From NCBI RefSeq assembly GCF_024763615.1, contig NC_077224.1:60646712-60710711 (forward strand): a stretch of 64,000 nt of DNA. Direction: 5' to 3'. A program made the translations under genes and the position numbers. Of the stretch, positions 10,424 through 21,218 are shown in pieces. Source of the DNA: Phlebotomus papatasi (lineage: Eukaryota > Arthropoda > Insecta > Diptera > Psychodidae). Under the pieces are notes generated by a model. The model was not told the DNA's origin, made no database searches, and worked only from the letters and a program-made list of their open reading frames with translations. Position 1 is the first letter of the stretch. Each line of letters starts with the position of its first letter.

Positions 10424-11741
10424 GGGTAAATTAAACTAATTCAAAACCTGCTCCAAATGAAAATTTTTCGCTACTCCAAATGGAAACGTCACTGTTTTCA
10501 TGATAAATACAGTACTAAATTACTATATTTATATATTTTCTATGCCACAGTTTCATTATTTAGTTAATTTTGCTCCAAATAAAGCGAATATCCATTCTTA
10601 ATTCACAAAATTTAATTTGTTAATTTGTCAGAAAAATTAAAAGTGTACCTTTTCACCATCGAATTTTTCATCGATCGACCATGTTTTCCAATAAAAAACA
10701 CAATAAGGTGACTGTTGTTTGTTCGTTTTGTTTAACATTTATGTCATATTTCTGGATAATTTTAGTTAAATTAAGTGCTAATCTTTATTGTTAACGGTAC
10801 GTGAAGTTTTCAAATAAAATAATTACCTATTTTGTGAACAAAAAGGATTTTTCTGAAGTGTCTGCCAATGCTTCAATAGGAAATCCTGGAAATATGATTT
10901 TTTTTGGAGAGATTTTCTTATTGTTTTATATGGGAATGGAAAAAGGACCAGGAATAAGGACAAATCCTGTACTCAGGAGCAACTCAACAAGATTTTGGAA
11001 GCCTTTCGTCGCGGTTTCACTTACACTGTTTGTCTCCAATTAGAAACTTTCCCTTGTCTCCATTTGGATTAATTTGTTTCCAATAGAACCATTTTACGCT
11101 CGCGTATCTTTCTTGTATTTAAGAAGTTTTCAAATTATATTAAAGAATTTTCACTAAACAGTAACATTCTAGAAGAGTCAAGGAGCAAATTTATGTAATT
11201 CTCTTCAGAAAAAAATATGAACTTAGGGCAGAATCACATTGACAGTAAAATGCTCACCGTCACCGTCAAAGCCCTCACCGTATTTCGTTGATTTACGCAT
11301 TTTCATTGTAATTTTTAAGCAAATTCTCAATTACCGTGTTACATTATCTCATACTCGGTGGCACTATGTGAAAATAATATAAGAAAATTGAAGAAATAAA
11401 ACGAAAATGCGATAAACGGTGAGCAAAAAAACTGTACGAAAAACTGTAGCAAAAAAATCCTACAGTTTTTTTTTTGCTTACCGTTTATCGCATTTTCGCT
11501 TTATTTATTCAATTTTCTTATATTATTTTCACCTAGTGCCACCGAGTATGAGATAATGCAACATGTTAATTGAGAATTTGAGTAAAAATTACAATGAAAA
11601 TGCGTAAATCAACGAAATACGGTGAGGGCTTTGACGGTGAGCATTTTACTGTCAATGTGATTCTGCTCTTAATGTGTTGAATCTTCTGTCAATGTCAGAG
11701 TCAAAGCGTCTGAAAATGGTTTTGAATTAGGACATTTACCC
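10424..11741. mobile_element. TA-flanked non-autonomous element with a nested palindrome
   Basis: The left end GGGTAAATTAAACTAATTC and right end GAATTAGGACATTTACCC are inverted repeats, with 'ttcaaaacc' following on each side. TA flanks at 10422-10423 and 11742-11743 indicate a Tc1/mariner-like insertion. The nested 11226-11668 palindrome splits it; without that insert it is about 870 bp. The motif 'ctccaaat' recurs inside. The 80-codon frame at 10801 has no recognisable domain. Confidence 0.65.
11226..11668. mobile_element. PIF/Harbinger-type palindromic MITE (TTA target)
   Basis: This 443-bp element is almost entirely palindromic. The arms begin GGGCAGAATCACATTGACAG on the left and end in the complement with one mismatch. 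TTA occurs on both sides (11223-11225 and 11669-11671), the target preference of PIF/Harbinger elements (known). The arms meet near 11440-11460 around 'ctgtacgaaaaactgtagc'. It lies inside the 10424-11741 element and is the younger insertion. Confidence 0.8.
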
Positions 11742-11849
11742 TACTCTAAATATTTTTTTATTATTACAAATATATTCAAGTTATTTATCCTTCAAAAATA
11801 ACAGAGCAAACGAGTAAACTAGTCGTCTGGAAAATTTTGTGCTTTTTTA

Positions 11850-12012
11850 CCTTTAAGGTCGATTGGGTCATATATGACCCATAGTTTTCCAGGACTCCTA
11901 GGGATGGGAAAAATTTCTTTTCAACCATAAATCTCTTATTTAGGCTAAAATATCGAGGGAAACTTGATTTAATTGAATTTTGCTCAGCGGAAAGCTTCTC
12001 GTCCTTAAAGGG
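11850..12012. mobile_element. Decayed piggyBac-like MITE
   Basis: The left end CCTTTAAGGTCGATTGGG and right end CTCGTCCTTAAAGGG resemble the ends of the TTAA-flanked MITEs at 30059-30199 and 33902-34418. The flanks read TTTA and TTAG rather than TTAA, so this copy has decayed. An inner palindrome 'gggtcatatatgaccc' is present. Confidence 0.5.
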
Positions 12013-12627
12013 TTAGAAGTAAGCTGTAAGCTAAACATTTCGTCCTTCGAAACCTTTCCCCTCTTGGAATCCTTACTAATTTCGTAAACAAGATAAAAAG
12101 GATAAAAGTAATTTTTATGAAAATTACATCAGCGCCAATAGCGGCTATCTGGCAAAGCTTTAATGTTCTGGAAATTTGCAATTCATCACATTATTTTTTT
12201 TATGTAAAATATTTAATTAATTCTATTTATTTATGCGATTAAAATTTTTTGGGAGATGCAAAATTGCCTTATTGATTTTTTTCCTGGAAGCCTCCTTTTT
12301 TCCGGAAAAGAAAAGCCTCATTTACTTTAATGATCCTTGGCATTCGCTTTTGAAGTCTAATCAAATTAGAAGCCCGAAATATTGATAAGGTGAATAAGTG
12401 CTAAATCCGAGTGATAAGGTAAATGGACTTTATTCTGCTTCACAAATCTTATTCTCTGGGCTTCCAATCAATAGAAAACATTTCTAGCTAATCCGATAGC
12501 ACAATTTTTGTCTGATAAGAAGTCAATTTGAGTCATATCGGAGGAAATTTTATCACCATCGGCCCCATCGGTAGCAATAAATTGCCCTAAAGGTTTCCCT
12601 TATCAAATTGAATCATGAGTTACTGAC

Positions 12628-13278
12628 CAGCACACTGTGCATTCCCAGGTAGATGCGACTGAGGCAGATGACTGTGCTCCACAGGATTGAGATGCAGAGT
12701 CCCACGGAGGCTGAATACTGGTACCTGTCCAGTGTGTAGATGAGCACGGAGAAGGGTATAGCTACGGACACCATGGCATGCGTTGAGGGCAGTCCATATT
12801 CCAGAGCCCATTTCTTCTGCAATCTCTGCACTGGATGCCCAGGGCGTGGACATCTAATTATATCCTTCAGTCCCTGACCAACATACATCACCAGTGCCCA
12901 TACCATCACCATCCGCCGCCCAACGGCTCCGTCAATATTCCAGAACCAGAATGGGATGAAGGATGCATAGAAAATCTCATCTCCCAGCTCTGTGCCCACC
13001 ACAAATAGCCAATACCAGAATTTATTGGTTATTCGACATCTCAGTTCCTCCTCTGCCGGACTGTTCTCATCATCCTCCTGCTGCTTTGGCAGTTTCTGGG
13101 GGACTTCCTTGGAGGGAGATTTGTTGGCTTTTTGTCGTTTTTTGGGACTTTTTACTATGCCATTGGTGGCTGTTGCGGTTGTAGCCTCATCTTTGTACAC
13201 TATCCCAAAGAATTCTTGCACTTTCACCACTAAATGTGGACTTTTGAGAAATTCTAAATACTCCCGAACTTCTCCCAT
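12628..13278 (-). CDS. Sphingosine-1-phosphate phosphatase-like, exon 1
   Basis: First coding exon (residues 1-217) of a predicted 413-aa phosphatase; exon 2 is 8278-8868. The product should dephosphorylate sphingosine-1-phosphate in the ER membrane (family knowledge). Seen: a hydrophilic N-terminus with a Lys/Ser/Glu-rich tract (about 43-80), hydrophobic segments from residue 87 on, and the three PAP2-superfamily motifs: K138 to R145-P146 (KX6RP), PSTH at 164-167 (Thr for the usual Gly of PSGH), and S207-R208...H214...D218. The Asp is the first codon of exon 2, so the intron splits the catalytic motif. PSTHAM and SRIYLGMHSVLD favour an SGPP over a LPP/wunen-type phosphatase. The ATG at 13276-13278 has A at -3 and G at +4. 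The donor CTG|GTCAGT is clear. Confidence 0.9.
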
Positions 13279-13637
13279 TTTCTAACCAAACATTTTCCCC
13301 ACCAAACTACAAGGTCCACGGCGAAAATTGGCCGGCAATGCGCAATCGGGAGAGCAATTTCAAAATAACGGATGAATTATTTGAACATTTTACATAAATT
13401 TAAGCAATCGGTGCAAAATTTATTTAGTTTCTTTTTTGTTTTAGCTGAATTTTGCATTTTGGATAAAAGTTCGCAATTACATTTGAGAAAAAGAGACTTT
13501 TTGAGAAAGTGAAACAGATTTGTCCTTGGAGTGTCCGCAGATCCATCCACTGTGCAAATTTATAGTAAAAGAACCGCTGCCGGTTGAATTTTTTGACACA
13601 TCGGAAGCGTCTTTCCCCCACCTTTGCACACTTTTCA
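13279..13637. promoter_or_regulatory. Probable 5' region of the phosphatase gene, possibly bidirectional
   Basis: This stretch lies between the phosphatase ATG (minus strand) and a candidate divergent start near 13638. It is locally richer in CpG ('gcgaaaattggccggcaatg') than its surroundings and lacks an obvious TATA box on the minus strand. Its promoter role is inferred from position. Confidence 0.35.
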
Positions 13638-13778
13638 GTTAGCTTTTTTCCCTCAAGGAGTTCGTGTGTGCTTAAACGTATCGCAGCTAATTGCATTTTT
13701 TCTCAAGTTTTCTGTGAGTTTTTCTCCCCAAATCTACCCAGGATCACTTCTTTGGTGGACTATCTTCCCGCTGAACGT
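13638..13778 (+). other. Candidate non-coding first exon of a divergent gene
   Basis: A consensus-like initiator TCAGTT occurs at about 13636-13641. The exon would end at ...CCGCTGAAC before GTGAGTAC (donor-like, 13779). The overlapping frames at 13584 and 13624 have no recognisable domain and probably are not translated. There is no transcript evidence. Confidence 0.3.
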
Positions 13779-14588
13779 GAGTACATGCCATTTTTATGCA
13801 TATTTCAAGGGTTTTTTTTCGAGGGATTTCAATGCCGGCAGCGGCATGGATAAAATGCCGGTTTTTCGCCAATTCAAAAGTGGTGTGAGGTGTCTGGTGA
13901 AAATGGTGCAAAAAATCACATCCTGGAGATCAATAAAAGCACCAAATGTGAATTTAAGAATCAGATATTGTGCAGAAAGTGATAAATCTTGCGAAATACT
14001 TTCCTTTGTCTCCTTGTGCTATCTTCCCTCTCACTCGCACCCGTGGATTTAAAGGGATTCGATAACTGAGCGATTTTTCGCTCAGTCTGAGCGACTGCAA
14101 TTTTTGGTGCATATTTTGCAGGAGAGAATCATAGGATGAGAAAATTGCAAATTAACCCATTCTGACCACTCCCTGATCTTCATTTCTGTATTATTCTCAA
14201 TCTTGGTGATTCTGTGGAATATTCCTTGTAAATCCCAGGTCACTGTGACAATGATTTCACTATGAAAATCACTCCCAGACTACCAATTGAAAGAGACATG
14301 GGAAAGGGTGGGCGTGAGTCATTCCTTGCGAAAAAAAGGGTGGAAGTTTTGCAAGAAGGAATTCCCCCATGAAGAAATCTTTCCTGGCCATAATTTGCAT
14401 AAGTGTCTAGAGAGGCATAGGACAGCCCATATCTTAGATGGGCAAAAAACAAGGGTTGATATTCGAGTTGTTCAACGCGAAATTTTCATGGCGTCTTCAA
14501 TCGATTTCCTTTGATTTTCCACCGAAAAAAAATCCCCCTGATCCCTGTCCTCCAGCCCCCAGTGGAAGTTTCCCTTTCGCCAGGTGAA

Positions 14589-14705
14589 ATGGAAGAGCAA
14601 AGATCTCGTGTGAAGCAGAAGTTTCAGTTGAATGTTTTATTCATGAGAGCATTGATGGCAGATTTGTTGGGCAGTTTCGATGGAATTGTCCGGATGGTTC
14701 TTTGG
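14589..14705 (+). CDS. Possible first coding exon of an unrecognised divergent gene
   Basis: Not recognised with confidence. A good acceptor (tttccctttcgccag, ending 14583) precedes ATG at 14589. The frame runs 39 codons (MEEQRSRVKQKF...RMVLW) to a donor-like GTAAATC at 14706, in phase 0. It would join to the candidate first exon at 13638-13778. A basic N-terminus followed by a short hydrophobic run (LFMRALMADLLGSF) suggests the start of a membrane protein. A faint resemblance to the first helix of aquaporins was noted, but the spacing does not fit. No downstream exon was found in the window, so this may be spurious. Confidence 0.25.
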
Positions 14706-15133
14706 GTAAATCTCAGGGATTTCCCATGACCTGTACTAAATATTTGGAGATTTACAACTAGTTGAATATGGATTATCACTGAGATTTATCTTATCGTGAA
14801 ATCTTGAGCAATCAGAAACCCAAATTAGGGCTGGGTCTATGGGTTAAAGAGTTTCTTGGGACGGAATAGGGCAATAAAATCGGAAACAATTTTACGACCG
14901 AGGTAATTATGATTTTGAAGTGTTAAAGACGAATTCTCGAACATTCTCCCTCAAGAGGTTTGTGGAATTGTAATTGAGAGTTTACACAGTTTGGTAATCG
15001 GATTTTTCTTCAATTTCGAAATCGTAATTTTTATTCGGATTCGATTTTTTTTATGAAATTGACATTCGATCGGCACGCCACCTAGACAACAACTTAATAT
15101 TACTTAAATATTATCGAGGATCAGCCTGAATAC
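14706..15133. other. Unassigned sequence, possible intron
   Basis: AT-rich, without recognisable exons or repeats. Confidence 0.3.
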
Positions 15134-15470
15134 CCTTAAGCGGTCTTTATACTGGAGGTTTAGCCCAGTTCCCGAAGGTCTCAAAATCCTAAATCAGAGG
15201 TGTGCACGAACCGTTGAAACCGAATTAACGTCAAAAAAATTTTGTTTTGGTAGCGTTTTGACCATTGACGTACGTGTTTCATTTGACGTTAATTCGGTTT
15301 CAACAGTTCTTGCACGCCTTTGTCCTAAATAGCAATTAATTTTATTGGTTTTACGGAATGTAATTGATCCTTTGTCTTTAATAATCCAATCAAGTTCAAA
15401 TTTACTAAAAATTCTTGACTAATAAGAAATTAAAGAAGTTAAACCATATACTTTAGGTCTGAAGCCCGTA
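15134..15470. mobile_element. MITE of the ggtcttcagac-end family, with nested hAT MITE
   Basis: The left part ('agcggtctttatactgg', 'cccgaaggtctcaaaatc') matches 45954-46050. The right end 'ttaggtctgaagcccgta' matches 46262-46283. It is split by the hAT MITE at 15195-15322. Outer limits are approximate. Confidence 0.55.
15195..15322. mobile_element. hAT-type MITE (8-bp target duplication)
   Basis: The 128-bp element starts CAGAGGTGTGCACGAACCG and ends with the inverted equivalent ...GCACGCCTTTG. The arms share 'ttgaaaccgaattaacgtca'. An exact 8-bp duplication TCCTAAAT flanks it (15187-15194, 15323-15330). CAG-start ends with 8-bp duplications are typical of hAT elements. The related repeat near 45990 has the unoccupied site. 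Confidence 0.85.
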
Positions 15471-15475
15471 TTATG

Positions 15476-15607
15476 CCCTAGACACACTTACGACTTAAGC
15501 TGAGAGACGACTTATTGGAAAATGATGGAAATGTAGTTTAACCATTATTTCTAGTATAATTACGCTAAGCCGTCTCTCGGCTAATCCTCAGGTCTGTCAA
15601 AGCCCTT
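15476..15607. mobile_element. MITE of the agacacacttacgactta family
   Basis: The left end 'gccctagacacacttacgac' and the 'gagagacgactta' and 'taagccgtctctcggctaa' blocks match the cluster at 44668-45230 and the copy near 33335-33445. The right end is 'aatcctcaggtctgtc'. A degenerate further piece runs on to about 15660. Confidence 0.6.
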
Positions 15608-15731
15608 ACGGCTCAAGTCGAGACATGGCTTAGTGAGAAACTGATGGGAATATAGTCCAAACACTATTTTGATTAAAAATTTCTGAATTTTATCAATTTC
15701 AGAATTATTGCAATTTTTATCAAGGTATCCT

Positions 15732-16125
15732 ACACAGTAAAAAATTGTGTGAGAAATAAAGTTGTGTATGGGAAAAGTTGTGTATTGTCACAAGCATTTT
15801 GGTTGTAATTGTAAAATTACTATCATGTTTGTAGTACGATACTAACATAATGCTAGTAAAATTATGTTTGTGTAATGAAATTTGTGTATTGGAAAATTTG
15901 TGTGAGAACTGTCAAAATTTCATTGCTTACTATTGCAATTTTTCTAAGATTTTAGACATTTTTCGCATTTCTAACTGCCTAGTCTAATTGTCTTTCAGAA
16001 TAATTTATTTGATTCTTAAAATATGCTTCAGTCGTAAAAAATGAGGAATAATTATGTAATAACAGAAAACAGAGGAAGCATCATGTAAATTAGAAAAATT
16101 GACGATTCAACTCTTGGCCATTTGC
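15732..16125. other. Sequence rich in ttgtgtat motifs, possible element end
   Basis: Repeated 'ttgtgtatngg' motifs at 15760-15905 have inverted counterparts near 17350-17400 ('acacaaattgacaatacaca'). This may be one end of an element later split by 16130-17146 and the tRNA-like unit. The pairing is imperfect and the boundaries are unsure. Confidence 0.3.
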
Positions 16126-16129
16126 TTAA

Positions 16130-17146
16130 CTCTTTCGTCTCCTTTGGGACTCTGCGGGTACCCATGGAAAAAATAATTTTTTTAGACTATTTAGAATCGA
16201 TAAAATTCCGATTCTTGTGGATGATTACAAACTATAAGGATGTCCAAATCTAGGATATTTTTTGCAGGATCCCAATTAACTCCTAAGCTAAGATATTCTT
16301 GGTAAAAAATCGTGAATTTTCGATTTTCTGCTTCCTTGCAGATATTGTGACTTTTTTGATATTTCTAGACCCGAAAAAGGAAAACCTCTCGGGCCAATAA
16401 GTATGATAACTAACAATTACAGATTACATAAATTCGAAAAATATTTCTTTCTTAAATTTTCAAAAAACTTGTTCAAAATTGATGGGAACTCTCATCCGCA
16501 TAAATCTAGAGGTCAAATGTAAGGTTATCCCGCCAATGCCCGCCATTTGCTTTTTGACACCAACCTTGTAAGAAAATTCAAGCGGGAGCGAAATTTTTGT
16601 CAATATGGCCGATAATTTTGACATTTGGCAGCGAAAGAGATTGCTTTCGGGGAAGTTTTTCCTATTCTTCCAGATTTTGGTGAATTCTGATTGTCCAGGA
16701 AGTGTTTTTTTGGTTCTTGAGAAAGCTTAATGTGTCTGCAATAACATCCTGTTAAGAGAAATGTGTGTTAAAGTGTTATTCTGTGAAATATTTTGAGGAA
16801 TCTGTTGGCAAGCAGGAGCTGGGTGTCCTTTTTAGCACTTCCTGGACATCACAGAAGATACTGGTCAATAATTCTTCTTGTTTTAGTGATAAACATTGTA
16901 AAGGAGTCATTTGACACGCAAAAATAATTCACAAAATTGATATTATTGGCTTTTGGAAAATTGAACTTTGTCCAAGTTTCTATCTTTTGCGTTCTTTAGG
17001 GGACGAGAGTTCCCATGAGTTTTCCAATTTCCCAGAGGCGGAGAAAATTCTTTCTCTACAAAAGTATCATATTTGACCACTAAGACTTACAATAAAGTGA
17101 GTTTTACTGAAAGTCGTTCGCTGGATATGTTGTGGTCCGGAAAGAG
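16130..17146. mobile_element. piggyBac-like non-autonomous element (TTAA target)
   Basis: TTAA at 16126-16129 and 17147-17150 flank a 1,017-bp segment that starts CTCTTTCGTCTCC and ends CCGGAAAGAG. TTAA duplications and C-Y-C-T/AGRG-like ends are typical of piggyBac elements. The inverted repeat is short (about 8 bp). No transposase frame is present. Confidence 0.55.
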
Positions 17147-17165
17147 TTAAGAGAAGTAAAGCAAG

Positions 17166-17285
17166 TTCGTGGCGCGGCCGGAAAACGCGAGACCATCAAC
17201 GCAAAGGTTAGGGGTTCAAGTCTCAGACCAGCTTCATGTTTTTTCTTTTTTTGTTCTTTTTTTTTCTTTTTTTCTTTGTTTAATA
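17166..17285 (+). repeat. tRNA-derived SINE head or tRNA pseudogene
   Basis: An A-box-like TGGCGCGGCCGG (17170-17181) and a B-box-like GGTTCAAGTCT (17213-17223) are spaced as in tRNA genes. A long T-rich run (about 17238-17280) follows and could end Pol III transcription. The T-stem pairs poorly, so a functional tRNA is unlikely. It sits just after the TTAA at 17147-17150. Confidence 0.4.
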
Positions 17286-17422
17286 CAGAGACTTTTCACA
17301 GATAATACACATAAACCGAACAAAATTGCTCTACAATCAAAATTATAGACAGGAAGCCATTTTATAAAATACACAAATTGACAATACACAACATTGAAAA
17401 TTTATTATTTTAGGTCATATTA

Positions 17423-17901
17423 CGTGGGACTAGGACAGTAGTAAACATGGGGTAGTTTTAACCATTGCCATTTTCCGTTTTTCTTAAAATTGGCCAAAGC
17501 TTTTTCAATGATTTTCGGATATGTTTCAGAGGTAGTCTAGGCGAACATTTCGTCCAAGCATATCTCTGACTGGAAAATTCACCATTTTGAATTATTGAAG
17601 GTCAAAAGTCAATCACTTTGGAGGGCTGATTTTTCAACCGATTTTGTTAAATTTGGATTTTATGGACAGGTATTGGAATTATGAACCCGGCTGCATCGGT
17701 CTTCATCGGTAATGAACCGATTTTTGAATATTTTTTTCGGAAATGTGTTTTCTTGACCTTATTTTTAAATAATATTTTTTATTTTTCTGGTTAATTAGAT
17801 CAGATTTCTATATAGGAAATTGCCATCAAAAGGCCAGGTAGTGTAGACTTAAAAATCAGTGTTTACAACTACCCCCTGCTTACTACTGCCTCAGTTTCGC
17901 C
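17423..17901. mobile_element. Diverged MITE, GGGG..CAGTAGTAAAC type
   Basis: The left subterminal 'cagtagtaaacatggggtag' and right 'ctaccccctgcttactactg' are inverted repeats related to the ends of 37423-38374. TA lies at 17421-17422 and 17902-17903. The interior (17510-17700) carries the shared dispersed core 'cggatatgtttcagag'...'gaacatttcgtcc' instead of the 37423 body. It has no coding capacity. Confidence 0.6.
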
Positions 17902-18112
17902 TAAATAAAATTTTTCTTTTCTGAGTGTTCAAAATGTGGGATGCATAACTAAAACCTTATGGTTTACTATTAAGTTTTTTGTCAAAGTGTACCATTTGGA
18001 CATGATTATCCGTGCATATTTGCAATCGGTTTACTTCAAAATGCTCAATTTTGACTAAAATTTCCTACATTGCGAAGAATTATTTTTTCTCTCCATTCCT
18101 TTTTCTGAAATA

Positions 18113-18352
18113 GGGTAAAATGGTACAAATTGGCCCATGGTACAATTGGACAATGGTACAAGGTACAAGTTGGACAGGGTTTTTTGTCTTGATAAATTTA
18201 GTACTTCATTTTTATTTGTATATTTTTAATGCTTTAGTTTTATAATTTGGTTCCCTGTGCTTAAAAAAAATTTAGTATTGTATTTATTATAAAAAAGAAT
18301 AATCCCTGTCCAACTTGTACCGGCGAATTGTCCAACTTGTAACACTTTACTC
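18113..18352. mobile_element. TA-flanked MITE with ggtacaagttgg repeats
   Basis: The 240-bp element begins GGGTAAAATGGTACAAATTG and ends CCAACTTGTAACACTTTACTC, with TA at 18111-18112 and 18353-18354. The motif 'ggtacaa(g/a)ttgg' is repeated three to four times on the left and twice, inverted, on the right. The copies are likely transposase-binding subterminal repeats (inference). Confidence 0.75.
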
Positions 18353-18847
18353 TATGCCAAATATAGACAGAAATTTTTCATAGGTTGTAGAGGGCTTTAG
18401 ATAAATATTATATCAAATTTGACATGACGTTTTTATATTGGATAAGGAACACCACACCAGTTTTACTTTATTTTTCTTACAAATTACTCTTATTTGAATT
18501 AACACTTAATCTTATTTGAACTTTTGGGTTTGAACATCATGTGAACACCGAATATTAGTTCGGTTTCCGTGTTTGCTGGGCAATCCAAGAATTTCTAAAA
18601 AATTATATATTTTTTTTCAAGAAAGTTTAGCTTAAATGAAATCGGAAATATTAAAAAGTTTGAAATTAAATTTAGTTTGCAGAAAACTTTTTCATAGAAT
18701 CCAGATTATATGGAACTAGTTAAATAAATTATGTCTTCAGGGAGCTGAGAGATATGCATAAACTTGCTAAAAGCTCGTAAATAGTTTTTCATTTATAAAT
18801 CATATTTTCTATTTGTCTAGAATAAGGTATAATTAAAATTGTGCATA

Positions 18848-19055
18848 TGAGTCAATGGGGCAGTTTCACGCAGCTGAACTTTTTTTCAGAAATCCTTTGT
18901 CAAATCAATGTCAACTATATACAAACACAAACAATATTCCGTTAGTTTCTCTTGATTATCAAAAATAAAGGAGGCAATTCTTAAATAAATATTTTTCATC
19001 CTAAAAACCTTTATTTCCGAAAGTAATTCATGCGTGAAACTACCCCATTCTTCCC
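18848..19055. mobile_element. TA-flanked MITE, AATGGGGCAGTTTCACGC ends
   Basis: The left segment 'aatggggcagtttcacgca' and right 'tgcgtgaaactaccccatt' are near-perfect inverted repeats. TA is at 18846-18847 and 19056-19057. It is 208 bp and non-coding. Confidence 0.65.
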
Positions 19056-19057
19056 TA

Positions 19058-20964
19058 CAGCCTGGGTAACGCAAGTAAAATTAAGACACTTATAAATTGT
19101 AAATCAAGGCATTTCATTAAACTAAGTTCTTTTTAAGTTCTTAATAAGTACTTGATGTGTTAGTCGGGAGGTTGTCTGGGAGAAGACTTCGTAGAGGCTT
19201 TGGCTTTAGATTCCTTTCAAGTGTGTCCAATTCATGTGAGATTCAAGTGTCAATGGGTTATTGCAATGTCGGATAGAAAATGTAATTCCATGGGACAACA
19301 GTGAAAATCTTGCGGTATGGCAATGGATTTTGACTGGGATATTGAATGTAATGGTAGACTGACGATGAGAAGGGGGGTTAAGTTAAAAATATATAGTGTT
19401 TATCTAAATTGATTCCTTTCTCTCTATCCTACTTTGTGGGCATGAAGAGGACACTCTAGTTGAATTTTATTGGCGGCATTTCTCGTATTTCTTCCAGCCA
19501 TGTACCTTTCTAATTCACTTAACACAGAATTTTTTTCTCATATCATCTTTTCTCCTATAAGCATCCTCGCCTCTGGGTTGTATTCCTTTTTGTTGGTGGA
19601 AAGGGAAGGAGGGAAAGAAAACTTGTATCGTTAGGTGTATTGGCAACTTTTTGCAATTCAAATGGTGTATAGAAAATATTGTTGGGAGAAGAAGATGGGA
19701 TGATGGCGAAGTGGAGACATATAAGAGAATAAAACCTGCTTGAAAGATTGGTTTTTGTGTTGAGTTTATCTGTGTGTAGAGAAGAATATATATATAAATA
19801 TATATATATAGGTGAGGGAAGGGTAAGGAGACAAAAAATTTAAAAAAAAGCATAAGAGAACCTGACTATGAGCACCTCAATAGATTGCTTTCATATATTG
19901 GCAAAAATTGTCTTCTTTCAACTCCTTCAATTTGCCCATCTTGAGACTTTCTTTTTCCCTCTCTCTCTCTTTCTCTCTCATCCATGTTGTCCGGCAAATA
20001 TATATAACATGGTAGATTCTTCTGAACAGTGAAATGAACCAACCTTCTAACGGGATTCACCATAAGATCTCTCCCAGAATCTCTCTGTTTCATCTTTTCT
20101 GCTTTATATTTCTTTTGCCACAATTGTTGGATATTTCCACTGCAGATGGTGGCCAAAGAGAAGAGGAAGACCTAACAAGAACAGCAAGAACAACAAAAAA
20201 AAGTTACAACAGCCACACTGAATATTCTGGTTCTTATGACAGAACTTTTAATAAGATGGATCTGTGCTCTTTTCTTTCTTGTCCATATATACTTAATTTT
20301 CATTGTAGGCTGTCTCTTTAACTGATCCCAATAAATGAAATTGTACTGAATTAGAATTGTTTAGTACTATGCAGATTGATTAAAAGCATTTTTCATTCTA
20401 TCGAATTTTTGCTGTTATTCAATATAATGTTCATTTTTCTAACGTTGTTGACTTCTCTATTTCAACCAGTTTTTTGGGGTGAGAGGTGAAAAGAGTTTGA
20501 AAGAATAGAGGTTTTGTGGTTAAATGTAAACTGTTGGGACTTAAGTATACAATGTGGGTACGTTCAGATGTTTTTATTCAACGGTCGCAGGTGTGTCTAG
20601 GGCATTATATTCAAAATCGTAAAATAAAATCTAAAACGAAAAAAACTTGAAAAAAGAGATGAGAGTACCTATACGTTTATCCAAGGCGCAGACCGTAAAG
20701 TTAGCTATCAAAAATAATACGTTTATAAACTTATAAGTTTTTTTTTTATTTTTACTTTTTCTCTAATATGATTTTCATTACGACTAGAAAAAAAATCAAT
20801 CGTAGCTATATAAATAAAGATTATCGTGAGCTTTTACGGTTAACGTGTGTCTAAAATCTAAAACTAGAGTTTTTTATTTCTACAGTCAATAAGTTTTAAC
20901 TAAGAAGACTAATACGGGCTTCAAGCCTTAAGGCTTAGTTTAATGTATTAACCTTTCAAAATTC
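19058..20964. other. AT-rich non-repetitive sequence with microsatellites
   Basis: Includes a TA microsatellite (about 19787-19811) and a CT-rich tract (19952-19980). The frames at 19515, 19866 and 20034 have low-complexity translations and no domain. A small fragment of the ggtctgaagcccgta MITE lies near 20910-20945. Confidence 0.35.
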
Positions 20965-20967
20965 TTA

Positions 20968-21215
20968 TGGCGTTGGCACACCTTTTCAATTGAGTGAATT
21001 TCAACCGATTGAAATTTTACCTCTTACTCTTTCAAAGTGAAATAAGATATATGTGTCTCTTTCTGTCAAATTTAAATTTAAATTTAAATTCCAATTTCAA
21101 TTTTAATTTTCATTTGACAGAAAGAGACACATATATATGATTTCACTTTGAAAGAGTAAGAGGTAAAATTTCAATCGATTGAAATTCACTCAATTGAAAA
21201 GGTGTGCCAGAATCA
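20968..21215. mobile_element. PIF/Harbinger-type palindromic MITE (TTA target)
   Basis: The 248-bp palindrome has arms containing 'ggcacaccttttcaattgag' and the complement. TTA is at 20965-20967 and 21216-21218. The centre is made of 'aaattt' repeats. The arms differ by only a few bases. Confidence 0.75.
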
Positions 21216-21218
21216 TTA

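Larger units (their letters stand above)
8869..12627 (-). other. Intron of the phosphatase gene
   Basis: On the minus strand the donor is CTG|GTCAGT (12628/12627) and the acceptor is ttttccag|GAC (8869/8868). The 3,759-bp intron holds a foldback at 9451-10213, a TA-flanked element at 10424-11741 with a nested TTA-flanked palindrome, and a piggyBac-like remnant at 11850-12012. The remainder (8869-9450, 12013-12627) is AT-rich with nothing recognised. Confidence 0.85.

Noticed and set aside
14511..14729. Aquaporin first exon
   Set aside because: ALMADLLGSF recalls the aquaporin first helix, but the following residues are spaced wrongly and no NPA exon was found, so the product is left unnamed.
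17166..17240. Functional tRNA gene
   Set aside because: A- and B-box-like words are present, but the T-stem and acceptor do not pair properly, so it was called SINE-like or a tRNA pseudogene.
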